Of a stretch of 64,000 nucleotides of DNA, positions 1-9,568 are shown piece after piece. The first letter of the stretch is position 1. Each line of letters starts with the position of its first letter. Made by a program: the position numbers and the translations under genes. The DNA lies in contig NW_015961952.1 of assembly GCF_000497045.1 (NCBI RefSeq), forward strand, positions 124,001 through 188,000, written 5' to 3'. Below the pieces are notes generated by a model that searched no databases, was not told where the DNA came from, and saw only the letters and a list, made by a program, of their open reading frames with translations. Origin of the DNA: Kalmanozyma brasiliensis GHG001 (taxonomy: Eukaryota; Basidiomycota; Ustilaginomycetes; Ustilaginales).

Positions 1-211
1 CAGCGCTTGTCACACGGCCCAGCCCAACTCCTTTCAATCGCATCGCACTCAGCTCATCCGCATTCTTGATCGCAGCGTGCTCTCGGTGTCGTTTCTGCCT
101 CGCGTTCTCACAGTCCGCAGCCAGGCAACTTGTTTGCGTGAATGTATGCTTTTGTGTTTCGTATCAGACTGATCTCTCCGCGGTCTCTCCGCTAAGGGGT
201 ACGTGCTGAAC

Positions 212-1381
212 TCAAGCACCCTGCTTCTCAGCTTCGGCCAGGTGGTGTCGGAACAGCTTCTCTGCTCGCTGCCACACGGCGCCCTTGCCCTCCTCCAAGG
301 TGTCCAGCTGGGTGGTGTCCTTACCGAGCACCTCCCTGAGCTGCAGCAAGCTGGGCAGGAGATCGTTGCTGAAGCCCTCGGAGCTCTCCCTTGGCAGCAG
401 GGTGGGCAGGTGGTCGATCGAGATGACCGTCAGTGCTGGGTTGCCCTCGCCCGTCTTGACGTCCACCGTAGGCTTGTCGAACGTCGTGTTGATATCGTAA
501 ATCGGAAGAGGGTTGTTAGGGTTGGTGGTGTCGCACGAAACGTCGACCACAACGCCGAGTCGGCGGGAAGGACCGGCAGCCTGGATGGTGGGTTGGTCGA
601 GGAACGGCGGGATCTTGCTCGTCAGGTAGATGCAGTTGACAAAGATGTCGACGTCGAGCAGCTCTTGGTAGGGGCCGTGCTTGGCGGAGGTCTCTGCCAT
701 GTCCCAGCGAACAATGTCGTCGGATGCGACGCCGGCTTTTTCGAAAAAGTCGATGGCACCACGACCGCATCGACCGAGAGCGCCAACGACGAGCGCCTTG
801 ACCTTGCCGTCTGGGCGGCTCTTCTTGATATGTTCGATCTGCTTCTTGGCGTGTGCGATGAGCGCCTGTTCGTTCGGGTACGCCTTCTGCGCTCCAAGTC
901 GTCGCTGCTCGCCCTGAACTTGCTCCGCCAGTGCCAGCAGTCCGAGTGCGGCACCGGCGAACCCGGCGTGCCACCCGAACGCAGCCACCCGGCGTCCGTT
1001 GGCGTCCTCCAAAAACTCCAAATCGTACAGCTTTCCACCTCCGCGCTTGAAGCGACCCAAAACGTCGACCCAGCCAGCCTGCTTCTTGTAGCAGTGCGCA
1101 AACTGGATGTGCGTGTGCGGCAGATCCGGCCCGGGCTCCTCGAGCTCCTTGAGGCCGATGATGGGGATCTCGGCGGGGAGGCTGTGGAATGTGTTGTGGG
1201 GGGCCAGCTTGCAGCCGACATCCGAGTACTCCTTGTCGTCAAAGATGCGCTGCGGGTCGGACTCGACCGTGATCTCGAATCCAGCATCGATGAGCTTCTT
1301 GGCGGTGGTCGGGGTGAGCGCGGCGCGGTGCTCGGCCGGCTTCATCTCGCAGCGCAGGTAGAGGGGTTGTTTGGCAGACAT
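212..1381 (-). CDS. LYS1: Saccharopine dehydrogenase (NAD+, L-lysine-forming)
   Basis: Cytosolic or peroxisomal enzyme of the last step of the fungal alpha-aminoadipate pathway: it cleaves saccharopine to L-lysine and 2-oxoglutarate with NAD+. The 389-residue product has the family length. It shows the N-terminal AlaDH/PNT-like half (LYLRCEMKPAEHRAALTP near the start) and the mid-protein stretch with HIQFAHCYKKQAGW and FGWHAGFAGAALGL, typical of Lys1. The ATG at 1381 is chosen because the family begins directly with this conserved segment; the open frame runs 33 codons further upstream without family similarity. No intron is needed. It is divergent from the CFIm68-like gene. Two TGACTC-type boxes lie upstream, as expected for general amino-acid control. 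Identification is from recognised family sequence. Confidence 0.95.
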   Translation of the reverse strand: MSAKQPLYLRCEMKPAEHRAALTPTTAKKLIDAGFEITVESDPQRIFDDKEYSDVGCKLAPHNTFHSLPAEIPIIGLKELEEPGPDLPHTHIQFAHCYKKQAGWVDVLGRFKRGGGKLYDLEFLEDANGRRVAAFGWHAGFAGAALGLLALAEQVQGEQRRLGAQKAYPNEQALIAHAKKQIEHIKKSRPDGKVKALVVGALGRCGRGAIDFFEKAGVASDDIVRWDMAETSAKHGPYQELLDVDIFVNCIYLTSKIPPFLDQPTIQAAGPSRRLGVVVDVSCDTTNPNNPLPIYDINTTFDKPTVDVKTGEGNPALTVISIDHLPTLLPRESSEGFSNDLLPSLLQLREVLGKDTTQLDTLEEGKGAVWQRAEKLFRHHLAEAEKQGA

Positions 1382-2184
1382 CGTTGATGTGTTCTCGGAA
1401 GGTGAAGCAGGGATGATGGTGATGAGATAATAAGTTGGAAGAGTCGAAGATTGCGCAGATGATATACCATGGCCGACCAAAGGTGGCGCACTGACTCCTT
1501 TGCGCAGGTGATTCGGCTTTGTTCCGAGAGCCTCAGAGCTTTCTCACGCCTCTGTGACGCTGTGTCGCCTTGACCTTCTTCTCAAAGTCGAGTCAGTCCA
1601 TGATCTGTTCTCACGTCCACCTTTTCTTCTCGTCACTTCGGCTTCTCGCCGAAACGCCGCAAAATTTTACAAGGTGTCAGATCGACAATGGTGCAGTGTG
1701 GGCAATTTGTCTCGGATCCGTGATCGGCGCTGGCTGCTGCCTTGGCATGCAGACAGAGGGCAGCAGGAACAGTGAGGACCCTGTCTTGTCCAATTTGGCC
1801 TGCAGCTCAAAGCTTCTTTTGGACATCGCGTCTTCGTTCTTCCTCTCCACCACGTCGCGATCTGTAAGTAGAGCAGCAGTTCATGTAGTAGCCTTCATCG
1901 GCATTCGAGTTATCCACACGGTGTCAGGAGCCCCGCATACCACATATGTCGATCGATCTCGTCGCCCAGCTTCATATGTGACCACATCCCGTCCACTTTT
2001 GTATCATACTTGCTGACCAACGCCGTCCCACACATCCGTTGTCTTCACCTTGCACTGCACCTACCCCTCACTTCCCTCGCAGCACAACCGTTGTCCCTGT
2101 GTATCGATAGCATCCCGAAAGCGAGCACCTGTCCTCGCCGCTACACTTTGTACCGTCCACGGCGCAATTGCAAATCATCACACA
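1382..2184. other. Divergent intergenic region LYS1 / CFIm68-like
   Basis: About 800 bp between two divergent start codons, with no convincing gene. It holds a TGACTC at 1492-1497 and its reverse complement GAGTCA at 1590-1595, about 110 and 210 bp upstream of the LYS1 ATG. Small ORFs here show no family sequence. Confidence 0.7.
1492..1497 (-). promoter_or_regulatory. Gcn4/CPC1-type box (TGACTC) upstream of LYS1
   Basis: TGACTC is the core of the bZIP general-control site. A second copy, in reverse orientation, is at 1590-1595. A six-base match is weak alone. It is supported by a paired arrangement upstream of an amino-acid biosynthesis gene. Confidence 0.4.
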
Positions 2185-3346
2185 ATGGATGACGACAAGT
2201 TCGACCTGTACAGCGTGAGTTTCTCTTTGCATTGCATGCTGCGGCGCGGTCCGAGCGCTGCATTGCTACCCCACACCGTATTTCGCTTCCTGTACTGACT
2301 GACACTTGCACCCTGTACGACACTTGGGAACTTTCCAGGACGACCTGTACTCGGATGTGTTGGGCAAGGCGGAGAACGAGGTGGCTGTCAAGACAGAGGC
2401 CGAACCTGAAGCCGAGACCTCTGGCAACTCGTCGAAGCGGCAGCGGGCGGACTCTCACGACGAGAAGCCCAATTTACCTCCTGTCCCATCGACCTCGCAC
2501 CTCGATGACGCGCTGTCCACACTTCCACCCGCGCCCATCCGCACCCTAGCCAGCCGGCCCCGACCAACCGACCCATCGGTGCAAAACGCCCTCTACATCG
2601 GCGACCTCAACTGGTGGGCGTCCGACTCGGAGCTCCTCACCATCGCCTCTTCCCTCGGCATCCAGCTCAGTCTCCAAGACATCACCTTCTCGGAACACAA
2701 AGTTAACGGCAAATCTAAAGGCGTTGCCTACGTCGAGACGGACAGCGAAGCGGATGCGCGCAAGATCAAGGGGTGGTTTGACGAGAACGATTTCCAGTTC
2801 AGGAGGGCCAATGTGACCTTGACGACCAGTGCCAATGGCAACCCGTTTAGGACGCTACCTAAGGACCCACTGCCAAAGGCGGAGAGAAGTGCAAGAGGCG
2901 GACCCGGGGGTGGCATGGGGATGGGAGGGAGAGGCGGAATGGGTGGTGGGAGAGGCGGGGGGATGGGAGCCGCGCCCATGGCAGGAGCACCGATCAGAAT
3001 GGGCGGCAACGCAGCACCAATGGGCATGATGAACCCGATGATGATGGGTATGATGGGCGCAAATGGGCCAGGGACGGGTGCGAACGGTGGTGGCAGACCC
3101 TACGGCAGGGGCGGCGGAAGAGGCGGTGGTTGGGGCAACCGTGGTGGTCGAGGTGGGGGGCAACAGCAGGGTGGTCACTTCAATCCCAACTTTTTCGGCG
3201 CTGGTGGCATGATGGGCATGCCTATGGGTCCCATGGGTGGCATGGGGATGGGCGGCATGGCGATGGGAGGAGGGCAGCAGGGCGGTCCACCAGGAATGGG
3301 CGCCGACGATCGCGAACGAAAACGCCATAGGATGGACGAGAATTGA
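2185..3346 (+). CDS. CFIm68/CPSF6-like RRM protein (pre-mRNA 3'-end processing)
   Basis: Two exons: 2185-2214 (10 codons) and 2339-3346, joined by a 124-bp GTGAGT...CAG intron in phase 0; 345 residues. The N-terminus carries an acidic DLYSDDLYSDVL repeat like the DLYDDV element of CPSF6. One RRM follows at about residues 94-175, opening with ALYIGDLNWWASDSEL. The WW after RNP2 and the later NGKSKGVAYVET RNP1 are hallmarks of the 68-kDa subunit of cleavage factor Im, which binds UGUA elements and affects poly(A) site choice in the nucleus. The C-terminal third is Gly/Met/Arg-rich (GGMGMGG and RGG repeats) in place of the metazoan Pro-rich/RS region. The short first exon is needed for an ATG: the second-exon frame has only a later in-frame Met. 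A generic hnRNP-like protein is the alternative. Confidence 0.75.
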
Positions 3347-3605
3347 TCCGAATGCCCGTCATGCTGCGTCTCTGTACAACTACGTTTTCTCAATGTGCTA
3401 GTATGCTCAAAAGTCGACGGTGCTGCGTGTGGTCTTGTGTCGCCTGCTTGGAGGGCGAGCTGCCTCGTCTGCGATTCAAGTCTTTTGACGACAACGAACT
3501 CGCACCTGACGCTCTCGAGCAATCACACCGACATACAAGCAGACAATTGGGTGCGAAGAATACCATATCAATAACGAAAACTAAATAGACTGTTCATACA
3601 AAATA

Positions 3606-6008
3606 TTACACATCGCACTCCATCTCCCTCTCGCGCATGGGTCTCGACTCGGGGATCTCGTTCAACAGCTGCCTCAGCGTCGGCAGTGTCGGCCTGCCCG
3701 GTGGGGTAGGTGTCGAGTTCCTGTCGCTGCTCCCCTCGCTTCCCTTGAGGCTGCCCTCATGGACCTCGCTTGATGCCGAGGGCGTCACCTCGCCCTCCTC
3801 CTTCTCACCACGGTGGACCGAGGTGCGGATGGGGGGCAGACGAACACGTTCGTGCTCGGCTTGCAATTTGGCACGCGCCTGCTCGGGAAAGTTGATGGCG
3901 ATGAGGAGGTCGCGGATGAGACGGACGTGGTCGCGACGCATGGCCTCGGTGGCCTCCTCAGGGTGAGGGCGGCCGAGACCCTGCATTTGCGAGACGCGAT
4001 CGACAAGGCTCGGGTAGAGTGAGCTGGTCGACGACGCCGGCGAAGGCGAGGCGGCGGGAGCCGAGTGGCGCGCCGACGACGAGCCGTCCAAGGGAGTGCT
4101 GTCACGTCGCAACGAGGCGCGCCTGTCAGACGAATCGAGGAGCGAGCTGATGGAGGCCGAGGTGCTAGCGGTCGAGTTGGATCGCAGCGGTGGCAGACGA
4201 CGCGAAGCCTCGGTGGGCGAGACGCGAGGGTACAAGCCATGCGATGGTGACGAGCTGCCGCGACGACCAGAAGCAGACTCGGACCAGCCGCTCTCGGACG
4301 AGGCGGCAGGGCTGACGGAGCGGAAGCGGCTGCTGGCATCGTCGGCGAGCTCGTCCTCCTCCATGGCGTCCTCGTCCTCGGCCTTAACGGGTGCGCGGTG
4401 GGCGTAGCGTTGGCTGACCTCGGTCTGCTCGGGAGCAGCACGGGTGAGAGCCTCGACACGGCGGTAGCTGTGTCCGCCAGCGTCCATGGGGGCGAGCTGA
4501 GGAACGACGGCAGGACCACGCGAGACACGAACACTGTCGAAAGAAGGCTGCAGCATCTGGTGCGACGAGGACGAGTAGGCGCTGACGTCGGGGTAGTGCG
4601 AGTGAGCGTGGTGGCCCTGAGCACGGCTGGGGAGCTGAGCCATGGGACGCTGGTTGGCGCCAGCGTTGTTGGCCAGAAGCGACTCGTCGAAACCGGGAAT
4701 GTCGGTAAGGCCGTACTGCGAGAGCGACGAGAGGTCGAACTCGGCGTTGTTGCCCTGCGACGAGAAGGAAGACGAGGCCGATGATGATGCCGACGAGAAG
4801 CTGTTGTTGTGCGAGCCGAGCGAGGCGGCACTGGCACCGAGCTGCAACAGGAAGGCGTTGAGCTGAGCCAGGTCGGTGGACTCCTGCTTGACGGGCATGC
4901 GAGGCGCAGCCACGTTGTCGACCTTGACGGCAGGGTTCATGGGAGCCTGAGCGTAGGTGGCCGAGGGGTCAAACGTGGAGAGGATGGCGTTGAGAGAGAC
5001 ATCGTCGATGCCACCCATGCCGAAGGCCTGGTTGAGCCTGTCGGCCATGTGCGAGTTGTACGCGGGGGCCATCTTCTTGCGACGGAGGTCGCCAAAGAAG
5101 TCTTCGACCTGCTCGTGACCACGCTTGCTGCCGGCGAGGTTGTGGCTGGTGGTGGCGCCGTGAGCGAGGTAGGTGTACGAGGTGGGGTCGGTGGTCACCT
5201 TACTCCGAGGGTCGAGACCCGAGACGAGGTGCATGTACGAGGCGCCGTCTTGAGCGTGGTGATTGGGGATGGGGCTGCTGCCTTGGGGCGTGTCGATGCG
5301 CGAAGACATGGGCGAGAGCGAAGCGCTGGAGGTCTGGTAGTGGGGTAGCGAAGGGTATCCAGAAGCAGAGGGGTAGAGACCCTGCTGCGAGGGGAGCTGA
5401 GGGTAACCCATGTAGTTGTTGGTGGCGTGCATGTTCGGAGGGTAGGGATAGGCGCCGTAGGAAGCGGCGTGCTCGGACATGGAGTAGGCACGAGCAGCGG
5501 CGTTCTGGGCTGCCTTGTGTTGACGCTGCTGCTGGTGCTGCTCGGTGTGGATACGCTCGTGCTTCTTGAGATCCTGTGGTCGCTTGAAGGTCTTGCCGCA
5601 GACGTCACAGTTGTGAGGTTTGAGAGGAGTGTGGACACGGATGTGCGAAGTGATGTGGTCACGCTTGGCGCAGGTGACATCACAGCCCTCCCACTGGCAA
5701 GTGAGGCAGAGGTTGTTGGTAGACTTGCGACCGACGTGGTCATCGCAGAGATGCTTGTAGACGACTTCGGGGTCGTAGAAGATCTTACCACAGTCGTTCC
5801 ATCGACATGTGATGGGTTTGGCAGGAGGCTCAAAGTCGGCCGAGTCGGATGCAGAGCCGGTCATCTTTGCAGATGGTGATGGTGATGAAGCAGAGAAGGA
5901 GGTGGCTGAGGAGTGATGCGAGGGAGCTGGGCTAGCGCCGAGATGGCTGCTAGAGGGAGCGTAGCTAGAGTGCTCACTGAGCGAGGTCGGTGAGAGGTGG
6001 TTGCTCAT
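3606..6008 (-). CDS. RIM101: PacC/Rim101 C2H2 zinc-finger pH-response transcription factor
   Basis: An 800-residue single-exon protein. Three C2H2 fingers occupy about residues 68-155. Finger 1 is [19 protein letters not shown], finger 2 contains [19 protein letters not shown], and finger 3 is [19 protein letters not shown]. This spacing, with the two-Trp first finger pair, is diagnostic of PacC/Rim101, which binds GCCARG and directs the ambient-alkaline response after proteolytic activation by the Pal/Rim pathway. The long Ser/Ala/Gln-rich remainder, with a Tyr-rich low-complexity segment after the fingers, is typical. The ATG at 6008 gives MSNHL; the frame opens slightly further but without another ATG. 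It is convergent with the CFIm68-like gene. Its upstream region contains an exceptional number of GCCAAG sites, arguing for autoregulation. Confidence 0.95.
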   Translation of the reverse strand: MSNHLSPTSLSEHSSYAPSSSHLGASPAPSHHSSATSFSASSPSPSAKMTGSASDSADFEPPAKPITCRWNDCGKIFYDPEVVYKHLCDDHVGRKSTNNLCLTCQWEGCDVTCAKRDHITSHIRVHTPLKPHNCDVCGKTFKRPQDLKKHERIHTEQHQQQRQHKAAQNAAARAYSMSEHAASYGAYPYPPNMHATNNYMGYPQLPSQQGLYPSASGYPSLPHYQTSSASLSPMSSRIDTPQGSSPIPNHHAQDGASYMHLVSGLDPRSKVTTDPTSYTYLAHGATTSHNLAGSKRGHEQVEDFFGDLRRKKMAPAYNSHMADRLNQAFGMGGIDDVSLNAILSTFDPSATYAQAPMNPAVKVDNVAAPRMPVKQESTDLAQLNAFLLQLGASAASLGSHNNSFSSASSSASSSFSSQGNNAEFDLSSLSQYGLTDIPGFDESLLANNAGANQRPMAQLPSRAQGHHAHSHYPDVSAYSSSSHQMLQPSFDSVRVSRGPAVVPQLAPMDAGGHSYRRVEALTRAAPEQTEVSQRYAHRAPVKAEDEDAMEEDELADDASSRFRSVSPAASSESGWSESASGRRGSSSPSHGLYPRVSPTEASRRLPPLRSNSTASTSASISSLLDSSDRRASLRRDSTPLDGSSSARHSAPAASPSPASSTSSLYPSLVDRVSQMQGLGRPHPEEATEAMRRDHVRLIRDLLIAINFPEQARAKLQAEHERVRLPPIRTSVHRGEKEEGEVTPSASSEVHEGSLKGSEGSSDRNSTPTPPGRPTLPTLRQLLNEIPESRPMREREMECDV

Positions 6009-6223
6009 CGTGCACAAGGGGTATAGGAAGGGACTGCCGGTGATGTCGATGATGGTACTCGAGTCTGAGAAGAGGTGAAAGAAGTCGAGGAATCGGCGGA
6101 GTCACCGAGAGAGTTAGTAGTTGATGTCGGTAGCGGATGGGATGAGGTACGAAGGGGTGTCGACGGGATCCGAAGCCAGAAAGAGTCGAGTATATGAAGG
6201 ACGGTGGGAGCGACTCTGGGGAC

Positions 6224-7118
6224 GCCAAGAATCTACAGTCGGAGGGGCAATGCCAAGAACCAGCAGTCGATCCACGTTATAGAAAGGCTTGGCGAAACGT
6301 CAGACCCAGCGATAGAGGCGGTAGCAAGGGTTCGGCTTGGCGCTTTGCTGTCGGTAGGGTAATTGGAAGGAGGAGGGTCTGCAATGACTGAGGATGGAGG
6401 AGGTTGGAGGAGGTTGGGATGCTGAGGTATGAAGACACGAGCAAGCAAAGTCTTGGCATGGCAGAAGCACCAAGGTGCGAGGCTCTAGGCGGACTTTCTT
6501 GCAAGGGACTGAGGGCTGACTCTGTTGGCAGCGTGGAAAGGCAGTGCATTGCAAGCTGACGAAATGAGACCGGGCACTGGAGCAGCCAAGCCGTTCAAAA
6601 TTGCAGCTTCTTGGCAAACAAATCACAGCTGTGCAGCGCGAAAGGGCGGATGTTGCTAGCTCCTCGTCAGCAAAATGTGCAGCGGCAACAACGTGCAAAA
6701 GGGTGCCAAGACTGAGCCCTACACAGGGAAAGGCGGGCACGCGGGCTGCAGAGTCCACGCAGCGGCGAGTTCAGTCCGGCCTCACTGAAATGGCTCAGCT
6801 GCAAAAGCACGCTAAAGTGCCTGCCAAGATTCCATTTCACGCTCTGCGCAAGCTCTCACGAGGTCTCAAGCCCTCTCGAGCGCAGCTCAAAAGGAGTGTC
6901 GTAATCTGCTCTGCGTTCCGGCAAGCCCTATCGAATTTCGCCATTTCGCATTTTATCAATCCCAATAAATTGACGGCTAAAAACGCCAAGACAATCTTGC
7001 GCGCTCACACAGCGAGGCACAAGCGCTCAGCCCCGGATCAACGGGGCCGCGGTCTTGGCATCGTTTGGATGCCAAGACTTTTCTCAAGACGCAGGTCGTC
7101 TGCCCCACCTTTGCCAAG
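6224..7118. promoter_or_regulatory. Cluster of 13 GCCAAG PacC/Rim101 sites upstream of RIM101
   Basis: GCCAAG on the + strand starts at 6224, 6252, 6585, 6705, 6823, 6985, 7071 and 7113. Its reverse complement CTTGGC starts at 6288, 6336, 6452, 6610 and 7054. That is 13 copies in 895 bp, against about 0.4 expected for a random six-mer counted on both strands. Seven of them extend to TGCCAAGA. GCCARG is the established PacC core. The cluster begins about 215 bp upstream of the RIM101 ATG, so an autoregulatory array is the simple reading. Confidence 0.75.
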
Positions 7119-8307
7119 CCACGGTCTCTGCTGCATGGCTCTCACCTCTTAACGTCGAGAGGGCGTCAAGGTTGAGTGAGTCTTTCGGACGAGAAGAGTC
7201 GGGATCGGATTAAGGCGCAAAGCCTTTCTGGCAGATGTCGGCCATTCGGGTCGGGTGTCGACGGCGCAGCGCCTCCTGGTTGGTCGTCCCACCGTTGCTC
7301 ACGCTTGTGTGTGTGAAAGGTTTGTTCCCACCCCAAGCCTCGGTGCTACCGCCCACCTTCCTGGCTCAAACCCTGATCCCACGGAGCACTTCATGAGCAG
7401 AGAGCCGGTCGGAACACAGCGGACCGCAATCGCAGGCATGCCGATGCGGCCGGCTTGTCCACAATCTGGCGGTGAGAGGGCGTTCAGGAAGCGTCACTTC
7501 GGCACGAATTTTGAAATGCTGCCCTCGACTGATTTCAAAAACCTCGCGGTCAACTTGAACTCAGTCACATCTGAACCCATCACGCAGGCTGGACCCTTGA
7601 TTCTGCTCTGTCGGCTGCCGAGACGTGCGTCAGGCTCTTCTGTCCCGGCTTCGACCTCGATGCGATTTCGGCGCTGGTTCTGCGAATTGGCCCTGTGCTC
7701 ATCAGCCTGATCCCGATTGAGCACGGCCACAGGACCTGCACTGTCGATCCGGCTCGCCTTCGATAGGTTGCCTCGCCTTGAGCTCTCGATCCGAGCGTCT
7801 GACGGATGAGCACCCTTGCCTGCGCAATCGTAACGACAACATTGGTGAGAAGCCGGACTTTAGATCCGAGGTGGTCGCTGTTCCGCAGCATGGGAATCTG
7901 GACGACTTGCGGATCTGTACCCAACAGTAGTCGATGCCTTGAGTGGAAGCATGCCGATCCTTGACCCCACAACGTCACTCTGCTTACTGGGTGCCAAGCT
8001 GATAAGCGGGGAAGCGCGGGCTCGTCTGCCAAGAGCAAGCTTACCACCGTCCGACAGCTTGCCAAGACACACATGCGGTTCGCGCTACCGTATGCTGTCC
8101 GATACAGAACGGCACTGCCAAGCTCGGACCATCCCAAATTGGTCTTGGCAGCGCTTGAGACGATTGCGCAATGAAGCCTGATCGCCGATATTCCGAAGCA
8201 CTGTCGATCTTTCCGATACGTATCCTGCCGGAGGCGACCCTTTCGCACAGCGCTGTTGTCGTCAGCTCGAGGGACATGAGATTGGTATGGATTGAGCTGA
8301 TGTATCG
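7119..8307. other. Distal intergenic region upstream of RIM101, behind ORC6
   Basis: About 1.2 kb without a supportable gene. A 266-codon minus-strand frame (7580-8380) and a 151-codon plus-strand frame (7255-7710) show no recognisable family sequence and overlap each other. The far end contains a second GCCAAG cluster (7993-8149). Confidence 0.5.
7993..8149. promoter_or_regulatory. Second PacC/Rim101 site cluster (5 GCCAAG in 157 bp)
   Basis: GCCAAG starts at 7993, 8028, 8061 and 8117; CTTGGC starts at 8144. Three of the five extend to TGCCAAGA. It sits about 2 kb upstream of the RIM101 ATG and about 160 bp past the ORC6 stop. It could be a distal RIM101 element or serve an unannotated transcript. 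Confidence 0.5.
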
Positions 8308-9313
8308 CTACGGATTGACATTGCGCTCTGATGGCGAGATAGTGACGAGGAAGTCCCTCGGCGCATCCAGATATCGCCAAGTGGGATTCGAAGACCGCAG
8401 CTTGTCGATGGCCGACTGAATGTGGACGATGCGGTTGCGACGTCGTCGTTCGTCGTTCGCTTCCTCTTGCTCGTCCAGACGATTGAGACTTGAGTGTATC
8501 GCTAGACCAAAGACGACCTTGCCCATCCTTCTCGGCTTCTTTCGCATTGGCTGACCTTCGGTGGAGATGTCTCCGTTGGCTGCTGCGTCTTCGCGATCTC
8601 TAGGTGCGTTTGCTGCCGTGCTTGCGCCACTCTGAGGGTCGATGCCAGCGCCTGACGCTGTCACTCTGTTCTTGCTGGCTGAAGCTGGATTGGCAACAGG
8701 TGTCGCTCGCATTGTTTGATCAAAGAGGCCGCCAGCCTGGATGGCCTGCGCTTTGGCCAGCAGCGCTTCCTTGCTCCTGCTCGCAGTGACTGGCGTCTTG
8801 AGCGGAGACGATCGGATCGGCCGCTTCGTGGGAGTCGCGGTCAGGCTCGCCCCGAATGCGCTATTCATGTTATCGGACGGACCCGACAACGCTTGAGAGG
8901 ATGCGCTTGAAGCCGACTGCACTGCTGTTCTGAACTCCTTTTCGGCAGTCGCGAATTGTGCAGGCGGTAGACCGCTCGCCCGAATGGCTGAGCCGCGATC
9001 CGGAACTTGAGCATCCAGGCTGATCGAAGAAGCGGTCTAGCATGTCAGCACGTCACCATGACCTCGTCTCTCTCTTCAACGCGACTTACCTCTCGGCTGC
9101 AAGGTAGCAGCAGATGGCTACCACGCCCGTTCCTGCATTCTTGACCGCCTTTTGGTTGCCTCGACGCGACCAGATGTCCACTGCGGCCAGGTAGGACTCG
9201 ACGCGATCGATCAGCGGCCCAGTACGGACGCCGCACAGCGACTGGATCTGAGCTCTTCGCGACGCTGCCATCCTATCTTGCTGGACGTGTGCGCTGCTGT
9301 TGGAAGCTGTCAT
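8308..9313 (-). CDS. ORC6: Origin recognition complex subunit 6-like protein
   Basis: Two exons: 9090-9313 and 8308-9019, joined by a 70-bp GTAAGT...CAG intron (9020-9089); 311 residues from the ATG at 9313 (an in-frame ATG at 9328 is also possible). The N-terminal TFIIB-like helical fold matches Orc6: LIDRVESYLAAVDIW, then GTGVVAICCYLAAESL across the splice, then AIRASGLPPAQFATAEKEFR. This corresponds to the helices before and after the SGL turn of metazoan and fungal Orc6. The rest is Ser/Ala-rich with SSPLKTP (a possible CDK site), basic RKKPRR and an uncharacteristic C-terminus. The second TFIIB-like repeat is not evident. Orc6 acts in MCM loading at origins. Splicing is inferred from consensus and frame. 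An unrelated helical nuclear protein cannot be excluded. Confidence 0.55.
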
Positions 9314-9568
9314 CAAGGCGAGGCCCATGCATTTCTCAAATGTACTCCACGTCTGGCCTGACAGCTTGCCTCCGAAATCCGAGCTTTGGCCAAAATCACG
9401 CGGACGAAGAAGATTTGGGCCGCTAAAAACAGCGCTCTGCTGCTGCGCACCGACCTTCTTCTACATTCCGAGTCAGAAATTCTGAAAGAGTCACACTCAA
9501 TATCGGCTCGATTCTTCTTGTTCTTCTCTCGACGTCACCACGATCATCCTCAGCTTGATTTCGCAACC
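9314..9568. promoter_or_regulatory. Divergent promoter ORC6 / DPS1 with paired GAGTCA boxes
   Basis: A 255-bp shared upstream region. GAGTCA (reverse complement of the Gcn4-type TGACTC) occurs at 9470-9475 and 9488-9493, about 75-100 bp before the aspartyl-tRNA synthetase ATG. Aminoacyl-tRNA synthetase genes are known general-control targets in fungi. Whether these lie in promoter or 5' UTR is not visible. Confidence 0.35.

Noticed and set aside
203..1387. 394-codon plus-strand ORF covering LYS1 almost exactly
   Set aside because: Antisense shadow: LYS1 on the minus strand has clear family sequence throughout, and the plus-strand product has none.
7580..8380. 266-codon minus-strand ORF between RIM101 and ORC6
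   Set aside because: No recognisable domain, overlaps the ORC6 3' end in another frame, atypical composition; chance ORF is more likely.
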